DNA of 64,000 nt from JAUZRW01 sp964549915 (GTDB lineage Bacteria; Chloroflexota; Anaerolineae; Aggregatilineales; Phototrophicaceae): NCBI GenBank assembly GCA_964549915.1, contig CAZJWX010000008.1, positions 1 to 64,000 of the forward strand, given 5' to 3'. Position 1 is the stretch's first letter. The number at the start of each line of letters is the position of its first letter. This document shows positions 1-8,323 of the stretch, piece by piece. Below the pieces are notes generated by a model, which was not told the origin of the DNA, ran no database searches, and saw only the letters and a program-made list of their open reading frames with translations. The position numbers and the translations under genes are program-made.

Positions 1-28
1 TGATGACACCTTTTTGTTGCAATTACTC

Positions 29-1378
29 TTACAAATTTGAGGCGATTGCCCTGAGTTCAGCTACTTTCTCCGCTGCTTCTTCGCGTTTGACCGTCACTTC
101 CTGCCCATCTCGCAGGCGTCGCAGCGTGACCACGCCTTTTTCGACCTCATCTGGCCCCATCACGGCGACCAACGGAATGCCCTTCTTATCCGCGTGACCG
201 AACTGCTTGCCGATCTTCAGGCGGCTGTCCGTCATGTAGAGTTCGGTGGGGATGCCGGCATCGCGCATCCGTGCGGCGAATCGTGTCGCTTCCGGCAGCG
301 TCTCCTTGTTGAAGATTGTCACCAGCACCTGCACCACCGTACCGCCAATCTGCGCCGGATACATGTTCTTCTCGTCCATGATGGTGATGATGCGCTCAAT
401 CCCCAGGGAAACCCCCGTCGTCGGCAGGCTCTCTTTGCGGAAGATGCCGATGAGGTCGTCGTAGCGTCCGCCGCCGCTGATACTGCCGATATTGTCGCCA
501 TCCAGGACGGTCTCAAAAATCGGCCCTGTGTAATAGCCCAATCCGCGCACCACCGTGAAATCGAACTGGTAATCGTCCGCCGGGACGCCGAGCAGTTCCA
601 TGTGCTGTGCCATCTCGCGCAGTTCCTGGATGCCCTCGACGGCGGTGGGGAAGGCGCTCAGCACATCTTCCACATTGTCCAGGTTCTCCAGCCCTTCGCC
701 TCGGGTTTGCAGCAGCACCAGCATGCGCTCGACCACATCTTCAGCGATGCCGCGTTCGACCAGTTCCTGCGCCACGCCGTCCGCGCCCACTTTGTCGAAC
801 TTGTCCACGCTGCGGTAGAGGTCGCCAAGCTGGTCATCTGGCACGCCGGAGTACTGCCCCATGCCTGTGAGCAGCTTGCGATTGTTGATCTTCACGGTGA
901 AGTTCTCGAAGCCCAGTTCGCGTAGCACGGTTGCCGTCAGGCTGATGAGTTCGGCGTCGGCAGCCATGTTCGCCACGCCTACAATATCCGCATCGCACTG
1001 GTAGAACTCACGGAAGCGCCCGCGCTGTGGTCGTTCCCCCCGGAAGACGGGCGCAATCTGATAGCGCTTGAAGGGCAGAGTCAGCTCGTTTTCATACTGC
1101 GCCACCACGCGCGCCAGCGGCACCGTCAGATCATAGCGCATGGAGACTTCGGCCTCGTCCTGGCGTCCGTGCATGGCGCTGTAGATCAAGTTCTCAGCTT
1201 CTTCGCCATATTTACCCAGCAGGGTTTCGTTCAGTTCCAGGATCGGTGTCTGCAGCGGTTCGAAGCCGTAGCGCTGGAAAACCCGCTCAATCGTATCCAT
1301 GACGTACTGCCGCTTGAGCATATCGCCCGGCAGAAAATCACGCATGCCCTTGGCAGTACGCGGCTGAATATTGGCCAT
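29..1378 (-). CDS. hisS: histidyl-tRNA synthetase
   Basis: Charges tRNA-His with histidine in the cytoplasm. The class II synthetase motifs are visible: RYDLTVPLAR, motif 2 around residues 113-128 (RGERPQRGRFREFYQCD), the histidine-specific LGYYTGPIFE, GGGRYDDL, and motif 3 GVSLGIERI, followed by a C-terminal anticodon-binding domain. The frame is open 12 codons further upstream, but the ATG at 1378 begins the family N-terminus (MANIQPRTAKG) and has an AGGAG Shine-Dalgarno sequence 7 bases upstream, so I start it there. Length 449 aa is normal for the family. A terminator-like hairpin and a small His-containing ORF lie in the 130 bases upstream (see separate entries), suggesting attenuation control. 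Confidence 0.97.
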   Translation of the reverse strand: MANIQPRTAKGMRDFLPGDMLKRQYVMDTIERVFQRYGFEPLQTPILELNETLLGKYGEEAENLIYSAMHGRQDEAEVSMRYDLTVPLARVVAQYENELTLPFKRYQIAPVFRGERPQRGRFREFYQCDADIVGVANMAADAELISLTATVLRELGFENFTVKINNRKLLTGMGQYSGVPDDQLGDLYRSVDKFDKVGADGVAQELVERGIAEDVVERMLVLLQTRGEGLENLDNVEDVLSAFPTAVEGIQELREMAQHMELLGVPADDYQFDFTVVRGLGYYTGPIFETVLDGDNIGSISGGGRYDDLIGIFRKESLPTTGVSLGIERIITIMDEKNMYPAQIGGTVVQVLVTIFNKETLPEATRFAARMRDAGIPTELYMTDSRLKIGKQFGHADKKGIPLVAVMGPDEVEKGVVTLRRLRDGQEVTVKREEAAEKVAELRAIASNL

Positions 1379-1412
1379 AAACGCTCTCCTCGTTTGGTTG
1401 CGATCAACAGGC

Positions 1413-1442
1413 AAAAAAATAGCGCGAGCAAACGTCGCGCCA
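1413..1442 (-). terminator. intrinsic terminator inside the hisS leader
   Basis: Read on the minus strand, the stem GGCGCGA / TCGCGCT (one G-U pair, extended by a T-A pair) encloses a 7-base loop and is followed at once by A and seven T. It lies only about 35 bases upstream of the hisS start codon, with no minus-strand gene upstream for it to terminate, so it probably acts as an attenuator for hisS. Its 3' arm can pair instead with a segment overlapping the stop codon of the upstream leader ORF. Confidence 0.75.
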
Positions 1443-1476
1443 GGGTTTTCGGTTCCGGGACGTTTGGTGTCGCGCT
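1421..1476 (-). promoter_or_regulatory. candidate antiterminator competing with the hisS leader terminator
   Basis: On the minus strand AGCGCGA (1476 down to 1470) is perfectly complementary to TCGCGCT (1427-1421), and AAACGT (1465-1460) is perfectly complementary to ACGTTT (1435-1430). The 13 pairs, with a small internal loop, occupy the whole 3' arm of the terminator and so exclude it. The first arm begins with the last base of the leader ORF stop codon, the position needed for ribosome-controlled switching. The pairing is seen in the sequence; the mechanism is inferred. Confidence 0.6.
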
Positions 1477-1511
1477 CAGCTGCTGAAATGGTGATTCTGT
1501 CGCCTATTCAT
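1476..1511 (-). CDS. candidate His leader peptide of hisS
   Basis: An 11-codon ORF reads MNRRQNHHFSS and stops. It has two adjacent histidine codons (CAC CAT) and ends exactly where the antiterminator arm begins. The geometry is that of leader-peptide attenuators of amino acid operons: stalling at the His codons would leave the antiterminator arm free, while finishing translation would cover it. Against it, there is no clear Shine-Dalgarno sequence and only two His codons. Its ATG overlaps the stop of another tiny frame (1510-1555, minus strand) in an ATGA arrangement, so translational coupling is possible. Confidence 0.45.
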   Translation of the reverse strand: MNRRQNHHFSS

Positions 1512-1564
1512 GCACAGAGTGTAGGCCAGAACCGGGTAGATTGCAACGTATTCATGGGGCGGTA

Positions 1565-1695
1565 CAGGGCAATCGCATCAAAATGATTTGAACCACAAAG
1601 TCACAAAGAACACAAAGCAAAGGCCAGAATCACACCCCCTGCGCAAGTCCCCTCTCTAATTCTCTACACCCTGCATGGCTTGAGGCGATCACCCT
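1565..1695. repeat. dispersed intergenic repeat 1, copy A
   Basis: This stretch matches 22474-22654 over its whole length. Shared blocks include cagggcaatcgc, aaaatgatttgaaccac, gtcacaaagaacacaaagc, ccagaatcac and gcttgaggcgatcaccct. Copy B carries about 50 extra bases in the middle. It lies between divergent hisS and a secreted-protein gene and shows no convincing coding frame. The rest of the 541-base gap (1379-1920) holds the hisS leader and nothing else I recognise. Confidence 0.8.
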
Positions 1696-1920
1696 ATGGG
1701 GCGGTACTGTGCCCTTGGGGTTGTGTGCAGTGCTGCGTTTCTGTGATCTCACCCTGTCTGGAGTGACTACCTGCGCAACTGTTGTGTGATAAGCCGTACC
1801 AATTGGATACGCCCTGCCCAAAAATCGGCCTTTCACACGCGATTGCACACGTTCCGTGAATAGATTCCATCAAGGCTTGGTTACGCCGCTTTGTCCGCAG
1901 CTTTGAAGGAGAGATGTTGG

Positions 1921-2967
1921 ATGTTACGTCGCAATCTTTATGGACTTGCTTTGCTGATTTGCGTTATTGTCGCGCTTGGCGGTGCTCTCACCCCTGCGCA
2001 AGCCCAGGAGTCAGTCAGCGATATCCAGATCATCCGGGTGACGTGTTCGAATGTCACCGTGCGCTATACGCTGAACGTGACCACAGGCATTGAGGCGATT
2101 TTGCTGGTCGAAGATGCTGGTGGAACTTATATTGGCGCAGCAACTGGTCCGAGCGAGGCTGGCACGTACGTCACGAATATCCCGCTGTATGGTACCGAGC
2201 CAGACGGAACCAGGATGCGGGTGGAAATAAATTACGACAATGGGTTTTTCTTCTCTGGCTACGTCACTTGCTCCACCAGTGGGGCAACGGGCGGCGGCGG
2301 GGATGAACCCACTCCCGTGCCCTGGGACGGTTTCACAGATGGGCGCATCAATGCAGATCCAGCAGAGTATTACAGCATCTTCTGCGCGTTTCGTGAAGTT
2401 CGGATCTATCGCAGCACACCGTCTACTGAACTCCTGCGCCAGATTCCCATCTTGAGCATCACTGGCCTGGGGGTTGGCCAGGAGCTTGACCTGGGTGGAT
2501 TCATGACGCTGGTGCGCAACACCGAAGATACGATCACGGTCTACGGGAGTAATGGCAATCTCGCTCCGGAACCGGGTTCAAAAGCCTTTAGCTTGAGCGA
2601 ATGCACCGACTCGCTGGAACTGGTCGATACTGTCCTGGATTCTTCTGAAGCAATCGCCGAGGTGACCGCCGAAGCCGATGCAGGCTCCGGTGCTGGCGCT
2701 ACACCCACCCCGGATCCGTTTGCCGATGTTGAGACGCTAGCATTCACGATCAATGTCGATCCGTGCAGCCAGTTCACTGGATTCACCTGGGCGAACTGCG
2801 CCTACAATGAGCTGGACGATCAAGGGTTCATTCCCCTTGGCTCTGGCCTGCCAACGTACTTGCTGCTGCTGGCGTTTAGCTGCCTGCTTCCGGCGGGTGG
2901 GCTTGTCTTCAGCCCCCTGACGTTTAGCTGGGTGATGCGCTACCGCAATCGGCGCAAGAAGCCCTAA
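1921..2967 (+). CDS. secreted, C-terminally anchored protein of unknown function
   Basis: I do not recognise this family. The 348-residue product has an N-terminal signal peptide (hydrophobic core LALLICVIVALGG, likely cleavage after AQA near residue 28), an extracellular beta-rich region with cysteines, Gly-rich and Pro/Thr linkers (TPVPWDG; ATPTPDP), and near residues 308-337 a hydrophobic segment followed by the basic tail RYRNRRKKP. That predicts an exported protein held by a C-terminal membrane anchor. The ATG at 1921 is chosen over the upstream TTG because AAGGAGAG sits 7 bases before it and it directly precedes the signal peptide. A GC-rich hairpin follows the stop. Confidence 0.75.
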   Translation: MLRRNLYGLALLICVIVALGGALTPAQAQESVSDIQIIRVTCSNVTVRYTLNVTTGIEAILLVEDAGGTYIGAATGPSEAGTYVTNIPLYGTEPDGTRMRVEINYDNGFFFSGYVTCSTSGATGGGGDEPTPVPWDGFTDGRINADPAEYYSIFCAFREVRIYRSTPSTELLRQIPILSITGLGVGQELDLGGFMTLVRNTEDTITVYGSNGNLAPEPGSKAFSLSECTDSLELVDTVLDSSEAIAEVTAEADAGSGAGATPTPDPFADVETLAFTINVDPCSQFTGFTWANCAYNELDDQGFIPLGSGLPTYLLLLAFSCLLPAGGLVFSPLTFSWVMRYRNRRKKP

Positions 2968-2994
2968 TTGTTCCCTCTGGCTCCGCAATCAATC

Positions 2995-3018
2995 GGGGAA
3001 CGTCACTGGGCGTTCCCC
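2995..3018 (+). terminator. hairpin after the secreted-protein gene
   Basis: A perfect 8-base stem GGGGAACG / CGTTCCCC with an 8-base loop lies 28 bases after the stop codon. It lacks a T tract (a C/T-rich stretch follows), so it may be a weak terminator or an RNA-stabilising end. Confidence 0.45.
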
Positions 3019-3201
3019 GTCTCCCCTCTGGGATCGTGCCCTTCGCACCGATCACACGCCTGCCATCGATAGAACTGGAAAAGCGACCTCGGCGAGTCAT
3101 CCTCACACGACAGGTTAGGGTGCCGCTTAGCCCATGCTCATCTGCGCTAGAGACGATACCGAAAGAAGGTTTCTTTGCGTACCAGGGAAAGGGAGAAAAG
3201 G

Positions 3202-4161
3202 ATGAAGTATCGCCAACTGGGAAATGCTGGCATGCGCGTCAGCGCCGTATCCATCGGCGGCTGGATCAACTTCGGTGAAGGTAAGGTGGCAGAGGATACC
3301 GCACGCCAGGTGGTAGAAACGGCTTATGAGCAAGGGATCAACTTCTTTGATCTGGCGGATGTGTATGGACGGGGAGAGGCCGAAAAACAGATGGGCGCGA
3401 TTCTGGCGCAGTATCCCCGGCATACGCTGGTGATTTCGTCCAAGGTGTATTGGCCGATGAGCGATGACATCAACGACCGGGGTTTATCGCGCAAGCATGT
3501 CATGGAAAGCATCGACAAGACGCTCGAACGCCTCGGCACTGAGTATCTCGACATTTATTTCTGCCATCGCTATGACGAGAACACCCCGGTTCGCGAAGTG
3601 GCACGCACCATGAATGATCTGATTGCGATGGGTAAGATTCACTACTGGGGCACATCGGAATGGCCCGCGACCAAGATCATCGAAGCCTACGACATCTGCG
3701 ACAAATACGGCTGGCCCTATCCGCAGACCGAGCAACCGCAGTATTCCATGCTCTACCGGGAGCGAGTGGAAAGCGAAATCTTGCCAGAAACGCATCCGCG
3801 CGGGATCGGGCTGGTGCCCTGGTCTCCGCTGGCGATGGGGATGCTCACGGGCAAGTATGACGACGGCGTGCCGCAAGACAGCCGCTTCGGACGCGAAGAC
3901 TGGGCGCGTAAACGCTACCTGACGGACGAGAATGCTGAGAAGGTGCGCCAATTGAAGCCGATTGCGGAAGAACTGGGCATCACGCGGGCGCAGTTGGCGC
4001 TGGCCTGGGTGCTGCGCCATCCGGGAGTCAGCAGCGTGATCACCGGAGCGACGAAACCGCAGCAGGTGGAAGATAATGCGCAGGCGGCAGAGGTCGAACT
4101 GAGTGAGGATCAGGTCGAGCGCATTGAGGAAATCCTCAGTGGCGCGACAGAGACCGCCTAG
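3202..4161 (+). CDS. aldo/keto reductase
   Basis: NADPH-dependent oxidoreductase of the aldo/keto reductase superfamily, TIM-barrel fold. The catalytic tetrad is visible: Asp and Tyr in DLADVYGRGEAEK, Lys in VISSKVYWPM, and His in IYFCHRYDENTP. C-terminal cofactor motifs LTGKYDDG and VITGATKPQQVEDN match the potassium-channel beta-subunit-like branch. Length 319 aa is typical. The start is the ATG at 3202, preceded by GGGAGAAAAGG; the open frame extends 9 codons further without a better start. The substrate cannot be read from the sequence. The downstream KDPG-aldolase-family gene raises the possibility of a sugar-acid role, but a large hairpin separates them. Confidence 0.93.
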   Translation: MKYRQLGNAGMRVSAVSIGGWINFGEGKVAEDTARQVVETAYEQGINFFDLADVYGRGEAEKQMGAILAQYPRHTLVISSKVYWPMSDDINDRGLSRKHVMESIDKTLERLGTEYLDIYFCHRYDENTPVREVARTMNDLIAMGKIHYWGTSEWPATKIIEAYDICDKYGWPYPQTEQPQYSMLYRERVESEILPETHPRGIGLVPWSPLAMGMLTGKYDDGVPQDSRFGREDWARKRYLTDENAEKVRQLKPIAEELGITRAQLALAWVLRHPGVSSVITGATKPQQVEDNAQAAEVELSEDQVERIEEILSGATETA

Positions 4162-4170
4162 GGTATCATC

Positions 4171-4214
4171 AGCGGGTGTGGGATGCTGGCACGGTTCGCA
4201 TCCCCTTGCCCGCT
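4171..4214 (+). terminator. long two-part hairpin between the aldo/keto reductase and aldolase genes
   Basis: AGCGGG pairs with CCCGCT and, inside it, GGGATGC pairs with GCATCCC around an 11-base loop. It lies between the two genes without a T tract. It could attenuate or process the transcript rather than end it. Confidence 0.45.
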
Positions 4215-4243
4215 ACAACTGCCAAAACGAAAGAATACGCCCC

Positions 4244-4903
4244 ATGAATGCGCAAGAAGCCTATGAAATGATTGAAGACAGCGGCATCGTCGCCGGGATG
4301 CGCGGAAATTTCCCGCCGGAGGTGGCCTTATCCGTTTGCGGTACGCTGCTGGATGAAGACATCGACACCTTTGAATTCACGCTCAACTCGGAACAAGCGC
4401 TCGAATCCATGCAGGCGGTGAAGAAAGAACACGGCAGCGATGTGTGTGTGGGCATGGGAACGGTTCTCAGCGTGGAGGATGCGAAGCGTGTGATTGATGC
4501 AGGCGCAGAATTTGTGATGTCGCCAGCTTTTCAGCCGGATGTCGTCAAATTTGTGCTGGAACAGGGCGTGCTGATGGTGCCGGGGATCACCACACCTTCG
4601 GAAGCGGTGCAGGCCTGGGACCTGGGCGCACGGCTGCTGAAGGTCTTCCCCCTTGGGGCGCTGGGAATTGAGTATTTCAAGGCGATGTTCGGCCCCTTGG
4701 ATCATATGAAGTTCGGCGCACATGGGGCGATGACCGCCGACAACGCCCGCGAGTTCATCCAGGCTGGGGCGATTTACGCGGGCATGGGTGGCTGGCTCAC
4801 CGGGGATGGCACCTGGCCTGATGCCCGGCTGCGTTCTCGTGCGCGGGTGCTGGTCAACGCCGTCGCCGCTGCACAGGGCGGAAGCGCCGTCCGGCGGGCA
4901 TGA
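4244..4903 (+). CDS. KDPG/KHG aldolase family protein
   Basis: Predicted 2-keto-3-deoxy-6-phosphogluconate / 4-hydroxy-2-oxoglutarate class aldolase, a class I TIM barrel splitting a keto-deoxy sugar acid into pyruvate and an aldehyde. The Schiff-base lysine is in RLLKVFPLG, and the catalytic glutamate region is FEFTLNSEQALE. Other family blocks are VGMGTVLSVEDAKRV, GAEFVMSPAFQPDVV and VPGITTPSEA. At 219 residues it has the usual length. Upstream in-frame codons exist, but the ATG at 4244 starts the homologous N-terminus (MNAQEAYEMI); its Shine-Dalgarno sequence is weak. The precise substrate (gluconate, galactonate or another pathway) is unknown. Confidence 0.88.
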   Translation: MNAQEAYEMIEDSGIVAGMRGNFPPEVALSVCGTLLDEDIDTFEFTLNSEQALESMQAVKKEHGSDVCVGMGTVLSVEDAKRVIDAGAEFVMSPAFQPDVVKFVLEQGVLMVPGITTPSEAVQAWDLGARLLKVFPLGALGIEYFKAMFGPLDHMKFGAHGAMTADNAREFIQAGAIYAGMGGWLTGDGTWPDARLRSRARVLVNAVAAAQGGSAVRRA

Positions 4904-4917
4904 CTTTTCCGCACCCC

Positions 4918-4995
4918 AAATCCCTCCCCATCTCATGAGGAGGGACCTGGTTTGGCGGACGCAAAAAATCGCGTTCCTACGATCGTATTTTTTGC
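4918..4995 (+). terminator. two consecutive hairpins after the aldolase gene
   Basis: CCAAAtccctcc pairs with GGAGGGA and TTTGG around 4918-4955, and GCAAAAAAT at 4961-4969 pairs with ATTTTTTGC at 4987-4995. The second stem contains an internal T run. Together they probably separate the aldolase transcript from uvrC. Confidence 0.45.
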
Positions 4996-5063
4996 ACGAA
5001 TGGCATTCTTGCCGTCTGTTGTCGTCCCACAAACAGATAGATGCAACCTGCTGCAAACCCCGC

Positions 5064-5069
5064 TACAAT
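5064..5069 (+). promoter_or_regulatory. candidate uvrC promoter -10 element
   Basis: CGCTACAATA places a TACAAT hexamer 43 bases before the uvrC start. No convincing -35 is seen. The same CTACAAT core recurs upstream of other genes in the window. Confidence 0.4.
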
Positions 5070-5111
5070 AGAACACATATCCGATAAAAGTCTAACCCAC
5101 CGTGAACGATC

Positions 5112-6995
5112 ATGGCCTACCAAGCAAGCGAAAAAGTTCAGGCGATTCTCGACAATTTACCCCGCAAGCCCGGCGTCTACATCATGAAGGATGAGCGCGG
5201 CAAAATCATCTACATCGGCAAGGCGAAGAAATTGCGTCACCGCGTGCGCAGCTATTTCACGAACAATGCCGACGGCAACCCCAAAACGCTCATCATGCGC
5301 AACAAAGTGCGCGATATTGAGATCATCGTCGTCGAGAGCGAAGTCGAAGCGCTGATTCTGGAAGAGCGGCTCATCAAGAAGCACAAGCCGCGTTACAACA
5401 TCTTCATGAAGGATGACAAGCGCTACCCGTATATCCGCATCGGCTGGAATGATCCCTACCCCAAAGTGGAGACAACGCGCCGCGTGGAGAACGATGGGGC
5501 GCGGTACTTCGGCCCCTATGCTGCTATGTGGGCGGTGCAGAATACGCTGCGGGTGCTGCGCAAAGCCTTCCCTTACCTGACCTGTGATCGCGACATCGAC
5601 GGCCAGGATGAACGCGCCTGCCTCTTCTACGACATCAAGCTCTGTAACGCGCCCTGCATTGGCGCGGTGAATCAAGCGCAGTACCGCGCCATGATTCAGG
5701 AATTGATGGACGTTCTCAGCGGCAAATCCGACGCAGTGCTGGCGCGTCTGCAAGGCGAAATGCTGCGGGCATCTGAAGAACTGAACTTCGAAGAGGCCGC
5801 CGCCATCCGCGACCAGATTCAAGCGATTCAGTTCATCACGACCCAGCACAAAGCCGTCAGTCCGAAGATGACCGACCACGATGTGATTGCCCTTGCACGG
5901 GACGACAACGATGCCGCTGTGCAAATTCTCTTCATCCGCAATGGCAAATTGATCGGCAGCGACAGCCGCATGTTGGACAACACAGTGGGAGAATCCGACG
6001 AGGCGGTGCTGGAGCAGTTCATCACGCAGTTTTACGCCGATGCTGGCGAAATCCCGCGCGAGTTGATTCTGCCGGAAGAGATCGAACAGGCGCGGATCAT
6101 CGAGCGCTGGTTGCAAGACAAACGACACGGCAGCAAAGTCAGCATCACCGTGCCGCAGCGCGGTAACAAGCGCAATCTCATCAATCTGGCGAAAGAAAAC
6201 GCAGGCGAATCGCTGCGGCTGATGCGTGCCCAATACGAAGCGGACAGCACCAAGCAGGAAGCCGCTATGTCCGAATTGCAGGAAGCGCTCTCGCTGCCCA
6301 AACCACCCAACCGCATCGAATGTTTCGATATCAGCACGACGCAGGGAACGGCCATCACGGCGAGTCGCGTGGTCTTCGCCCAGGGGGGGCCGCGCAAGAG
6401 CGAATATCGGCGCTTCAATATCCGTAGCGTGACGCATGGCGGGCCAGACGATTACCAGTCCATGCGCGAAGCCCTGACACGACGTTTCGCCCGCTGGCAG
6501 GCTCTCAAAGATAACCAGAACATCGGCGTTGATGGTAAGGACAAAGACCTGACCTGGAAGCGCCTGCCCGATTTACTGCTGATTGATGGCGGTAAGGGGC
6601 AGTTGAATGTGGCCGTTGAAGTGCTGAAGGAATTCGATCTCTTCGGAAGAGTGCCAGTGGCGGGGCTTGCCAAGCAGTTCGAGGAGCTATTCTTACCAGG
6701 GCAGAGCCGTCCAGTGGTGCTGCCACGCCGCAGCGAAGCGCTCTACCTGGTGCAGCGCGTACGCGACGAAGCCCACCGCTTCGCCATCACCAGCCATCGC
6801 AAGCGCCGTGCCAAAGCTGGACTCGCCAGCCGCCTGGAGACCATCCCGGGTATCGGCCCGAAGAAACGTAAGGCGCTGTTGAAGCATTTCAATAACTCGA
6901 TTGATGCTGTCAAGAAAGCCGGTGTGGATGAGTTGATGAGCGTTCCCGGAATTAACGAAAGTCTCGCGCAGGCCATCATCACGCATCTGGATTGA
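5112..6995 (+). CDS. uvrC: excinuclease ABC subunit C
   Basis: Dual-incision nuclease of nucleotide excision repair, acting with UvrA and UvrB on damaged DNA. Domains in order: GIY-YIG nuclease at residues 18-95 (KPGVYIMKD, YIGKAKKLRHRVRSYF), a central cysteine-containing region, a UvrB-binding UVR motif near 205-240 (SEELNFEEAAAIRDQIQ), the RNase H-like second nuclease about 398-560 (IECFDIS, LLLIDGGKGQLN), and a C-terminal helix-hairpin-helix pair (IPGIGPKKRKALL; VPGINESLAQAI). Length 627 aa is normal. ATG at 5112 begins the conserved region. It appears monocistronic. Confidence 0.98.
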   Translation: MAYQASEKVQAILDNLPRKPGVYIMKDERGKIIYIGKAKKLRHRVRSYFTNNADGNPKTLIMRNKVRDIEIIVVESEVEALILEERLIKKHKPRYNIFMKDDKRYPYIRIGWNDPYPKVETTRRVENDGARYFGPYAAMWAVQNTLRVLRKAFPYLTCDRDIDGQDERACLFYDIKLCNAPCIGAVNQAQYRAMIQELMDVLSGKSDAVLARLQGEMLRASEELNFEEAAAIRDQIQAIQFITTQHKAVSPKMTDHDVIALARDDNDAAVQILFIRNGKLIGSDSRMLDNTVGESDEAVLEQFITQFYADAGEIPRELILPEEIEQARIIERWLQDKRHGSKVSITVPQRGNKRNLINLAKENAGESLRLMRAQYEADSTKQEAAMSELQEALSLPKPPNRIECFDISTTQGTAITASRVVFAQGGPRKSEYRRFNIRSVTHGGPDDYQSMREALTRRFARWQALKDNQNIGVDGKDKDLTWKRLPDLLLIDGGKGQLNVAVEVLKEFDLFGRVPVAGLAKQFEELFLPGQSRPVVLPRRSEALYLVQRVRDEAHRFAITSHRKRRAKAGLASRLETIPGIGPKKRKALLKHFNNSIDAVKKAGVDELMSVPGINESLAQAIITHLD

Positions 6996-7159
6996 GATTG
7001 CGAACATGCACCTCATTTCCGTACAATTAGCTTGCACTTGGCTTGCACTTGGGATGAAGCCGCCGATACAGGTTTTCCTGAACTTGCTTCACACAATGCA
7101 ACGAAGACTATGAGCGTTCAGGACAATCTACACCTAATGAGAAGAGAGAGGGTGGCAGC

Positions 7160-8296
7160 ATGTCATTTGATATCCGCGAACTGTTCTTCGACTTCGACAC
7201 CCTATCCATTGATGATGAACGTATGGAGCGTTACCAGGCTGAACTGCTTGATCGTTTTTCCGCTTCGCCTGAATTTCAGCGCTTGTTGGAAGCCGGTGAA
7301 ATCACAGACGTACACTGGACGGGTATCTTCCTCGACCTTGCAATGCGGGAAGGGAAGCTGCTTCTATTCGTCATGCGCCAGCCAGACCTGCGCGAAGTGC
7401 TCTACGATGGATTTCCATACAAGGTCATCGCACAACCGGAAGATGCCTCCACCATCATTGCTGAACTGCGAGCATTCTGGGAATTTCTAAAACGCGAATT
7501 TAGCCTCGAAAATGCCGATAAAATTCTTAAAGTCCTCAACGAAAAGAACATCGTCAAGCGCCTGGAAAAAGAACTCGCTTCTCAAGAGAAATACGGCTTA
7601 TCCAAGTCAGTTTTCATGCCCGGCATCGCTGAAGGGCTGGATATGACAGATGAGGATGCCGTGCAGCAGTACATCGAAGATTACAACGCCAGAATGCAGG
7701 CGGAATTCGAAGAGATGATGAATACACCGATCCCGCGCAAAGTGTTAGAGAAGCGCGACAAAATCATCGAAATTACTGCGGCTGTATTGACCGAACACCT
7801 GGGCCAGGAATATGCAGATCTGGCGCAAGAAATGGCGACCCAAATCGCTCAGGTGAAGCCGAACTCGCCCTTGGAGCGCGGCAAGGTCAAAACCTGGGCT
7901 GCCGGGATCGCACATGCGCTGGCGATGGTCAATCTGGCTTATGCAGAAGATGCAGATCCGCATATTGAACTGCCCCAACTGGCAAGGCATTTTGGGGTGA
8001 GCGCAAGCACTGCCCGCAATAAGGGTGAAGAGATCATTAACAATATGGGACTGTTGCCGCTTGATCCCGATTGGGTACTTCCCAGCCAACGAGAGAACAA
8101 TCCCTGGGACGAAATACGAGCCATGTTTACCGAACCGGATGGCTCTCCGCTCGATATTCTGATGTCCGCAGGCGACATAGATTCGGAACTCTACCTGCAC
8201 CCTCCCTCCGACCAGGGGAACGCGGACGAGACTCCCGATAATGTGATACCGTTTCGGAACAAAAATCAGAAGAAGAAATCCAGCCGTGACGAGTGA
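7160..8296 (+). CDS. uncharacterised protein with a DUF6398-like helical domain
   Basis: I have no firm functional assignment. The 378-residue protein is soluble, acidic and largely helical. Residues about 195-310 resemble the DUF6398 type found in several stand-alone and SEC-C-associated proteins (KIIEITAAVLTEHLGQEYADL, then KVKTWAAGIAHALAMVN), and the piece LARHFGVSASTARNKGEEI looks like a helix-turn-helix or cyclin-fold repeat comparable to TFIIB-like folds. The C-terminal tail is polar and ends in a lysine-rich run. GAGAGGG precedes the ATG at a good distance. No obvious operon partner: the next genes are on the other strand. Confidence 0.7.
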   Translation: MSFDIRELFFDFDTLSIDDERMERYQAELLDRFSASPEFQRLLEAGEITDVHWTGIFLDLAMREGKLLLFVMRQPDLREVLYDGFPYKVIAQPEDASTIIAELRAFWEFLKREFSLENADKILKVLNEKNIVKRLEKELASQEKYGLSKSVFMPGIAEGLDMTDEDAVQQYIEDYNARMQAEFEEMMNTPIPRKVLEKRDKIIEITAAVLTEHLGQEYADLAQEMATQIAQVKPNSPLERGKVKTWAAGIAHALAMVNLAYAEDADPHIELPQLARHFGVSASTARNKGEEIINNMGLLPLDPDWVLPSQRENNPWDEIRAMFTEPDGSPLDILMSAGDIDSELYLHPPSDQGNADETPDNVIPFRNKNQKKKSSRDE

Positions 8297-8323
8297 AGCC
8301 GGGCGATTTGCCAGCCTGCTGCC

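Noticed and set aside
1379..1560. T-box riboswitch upstream of hisS
   Set aside because: The conserved T-box sequence (GGTGGNACC-type) is not present; the leader-peptide/attenuator explanation fits the visible elements better.
5157..6437. Long open frame on the minus strand opposite uvrC
   Set aside because: It is antisense to a well-conserved gene; the GC-rich codon pattern of uvrC keeps the opposite frame open. The product is His/Arg-rich without motifs.
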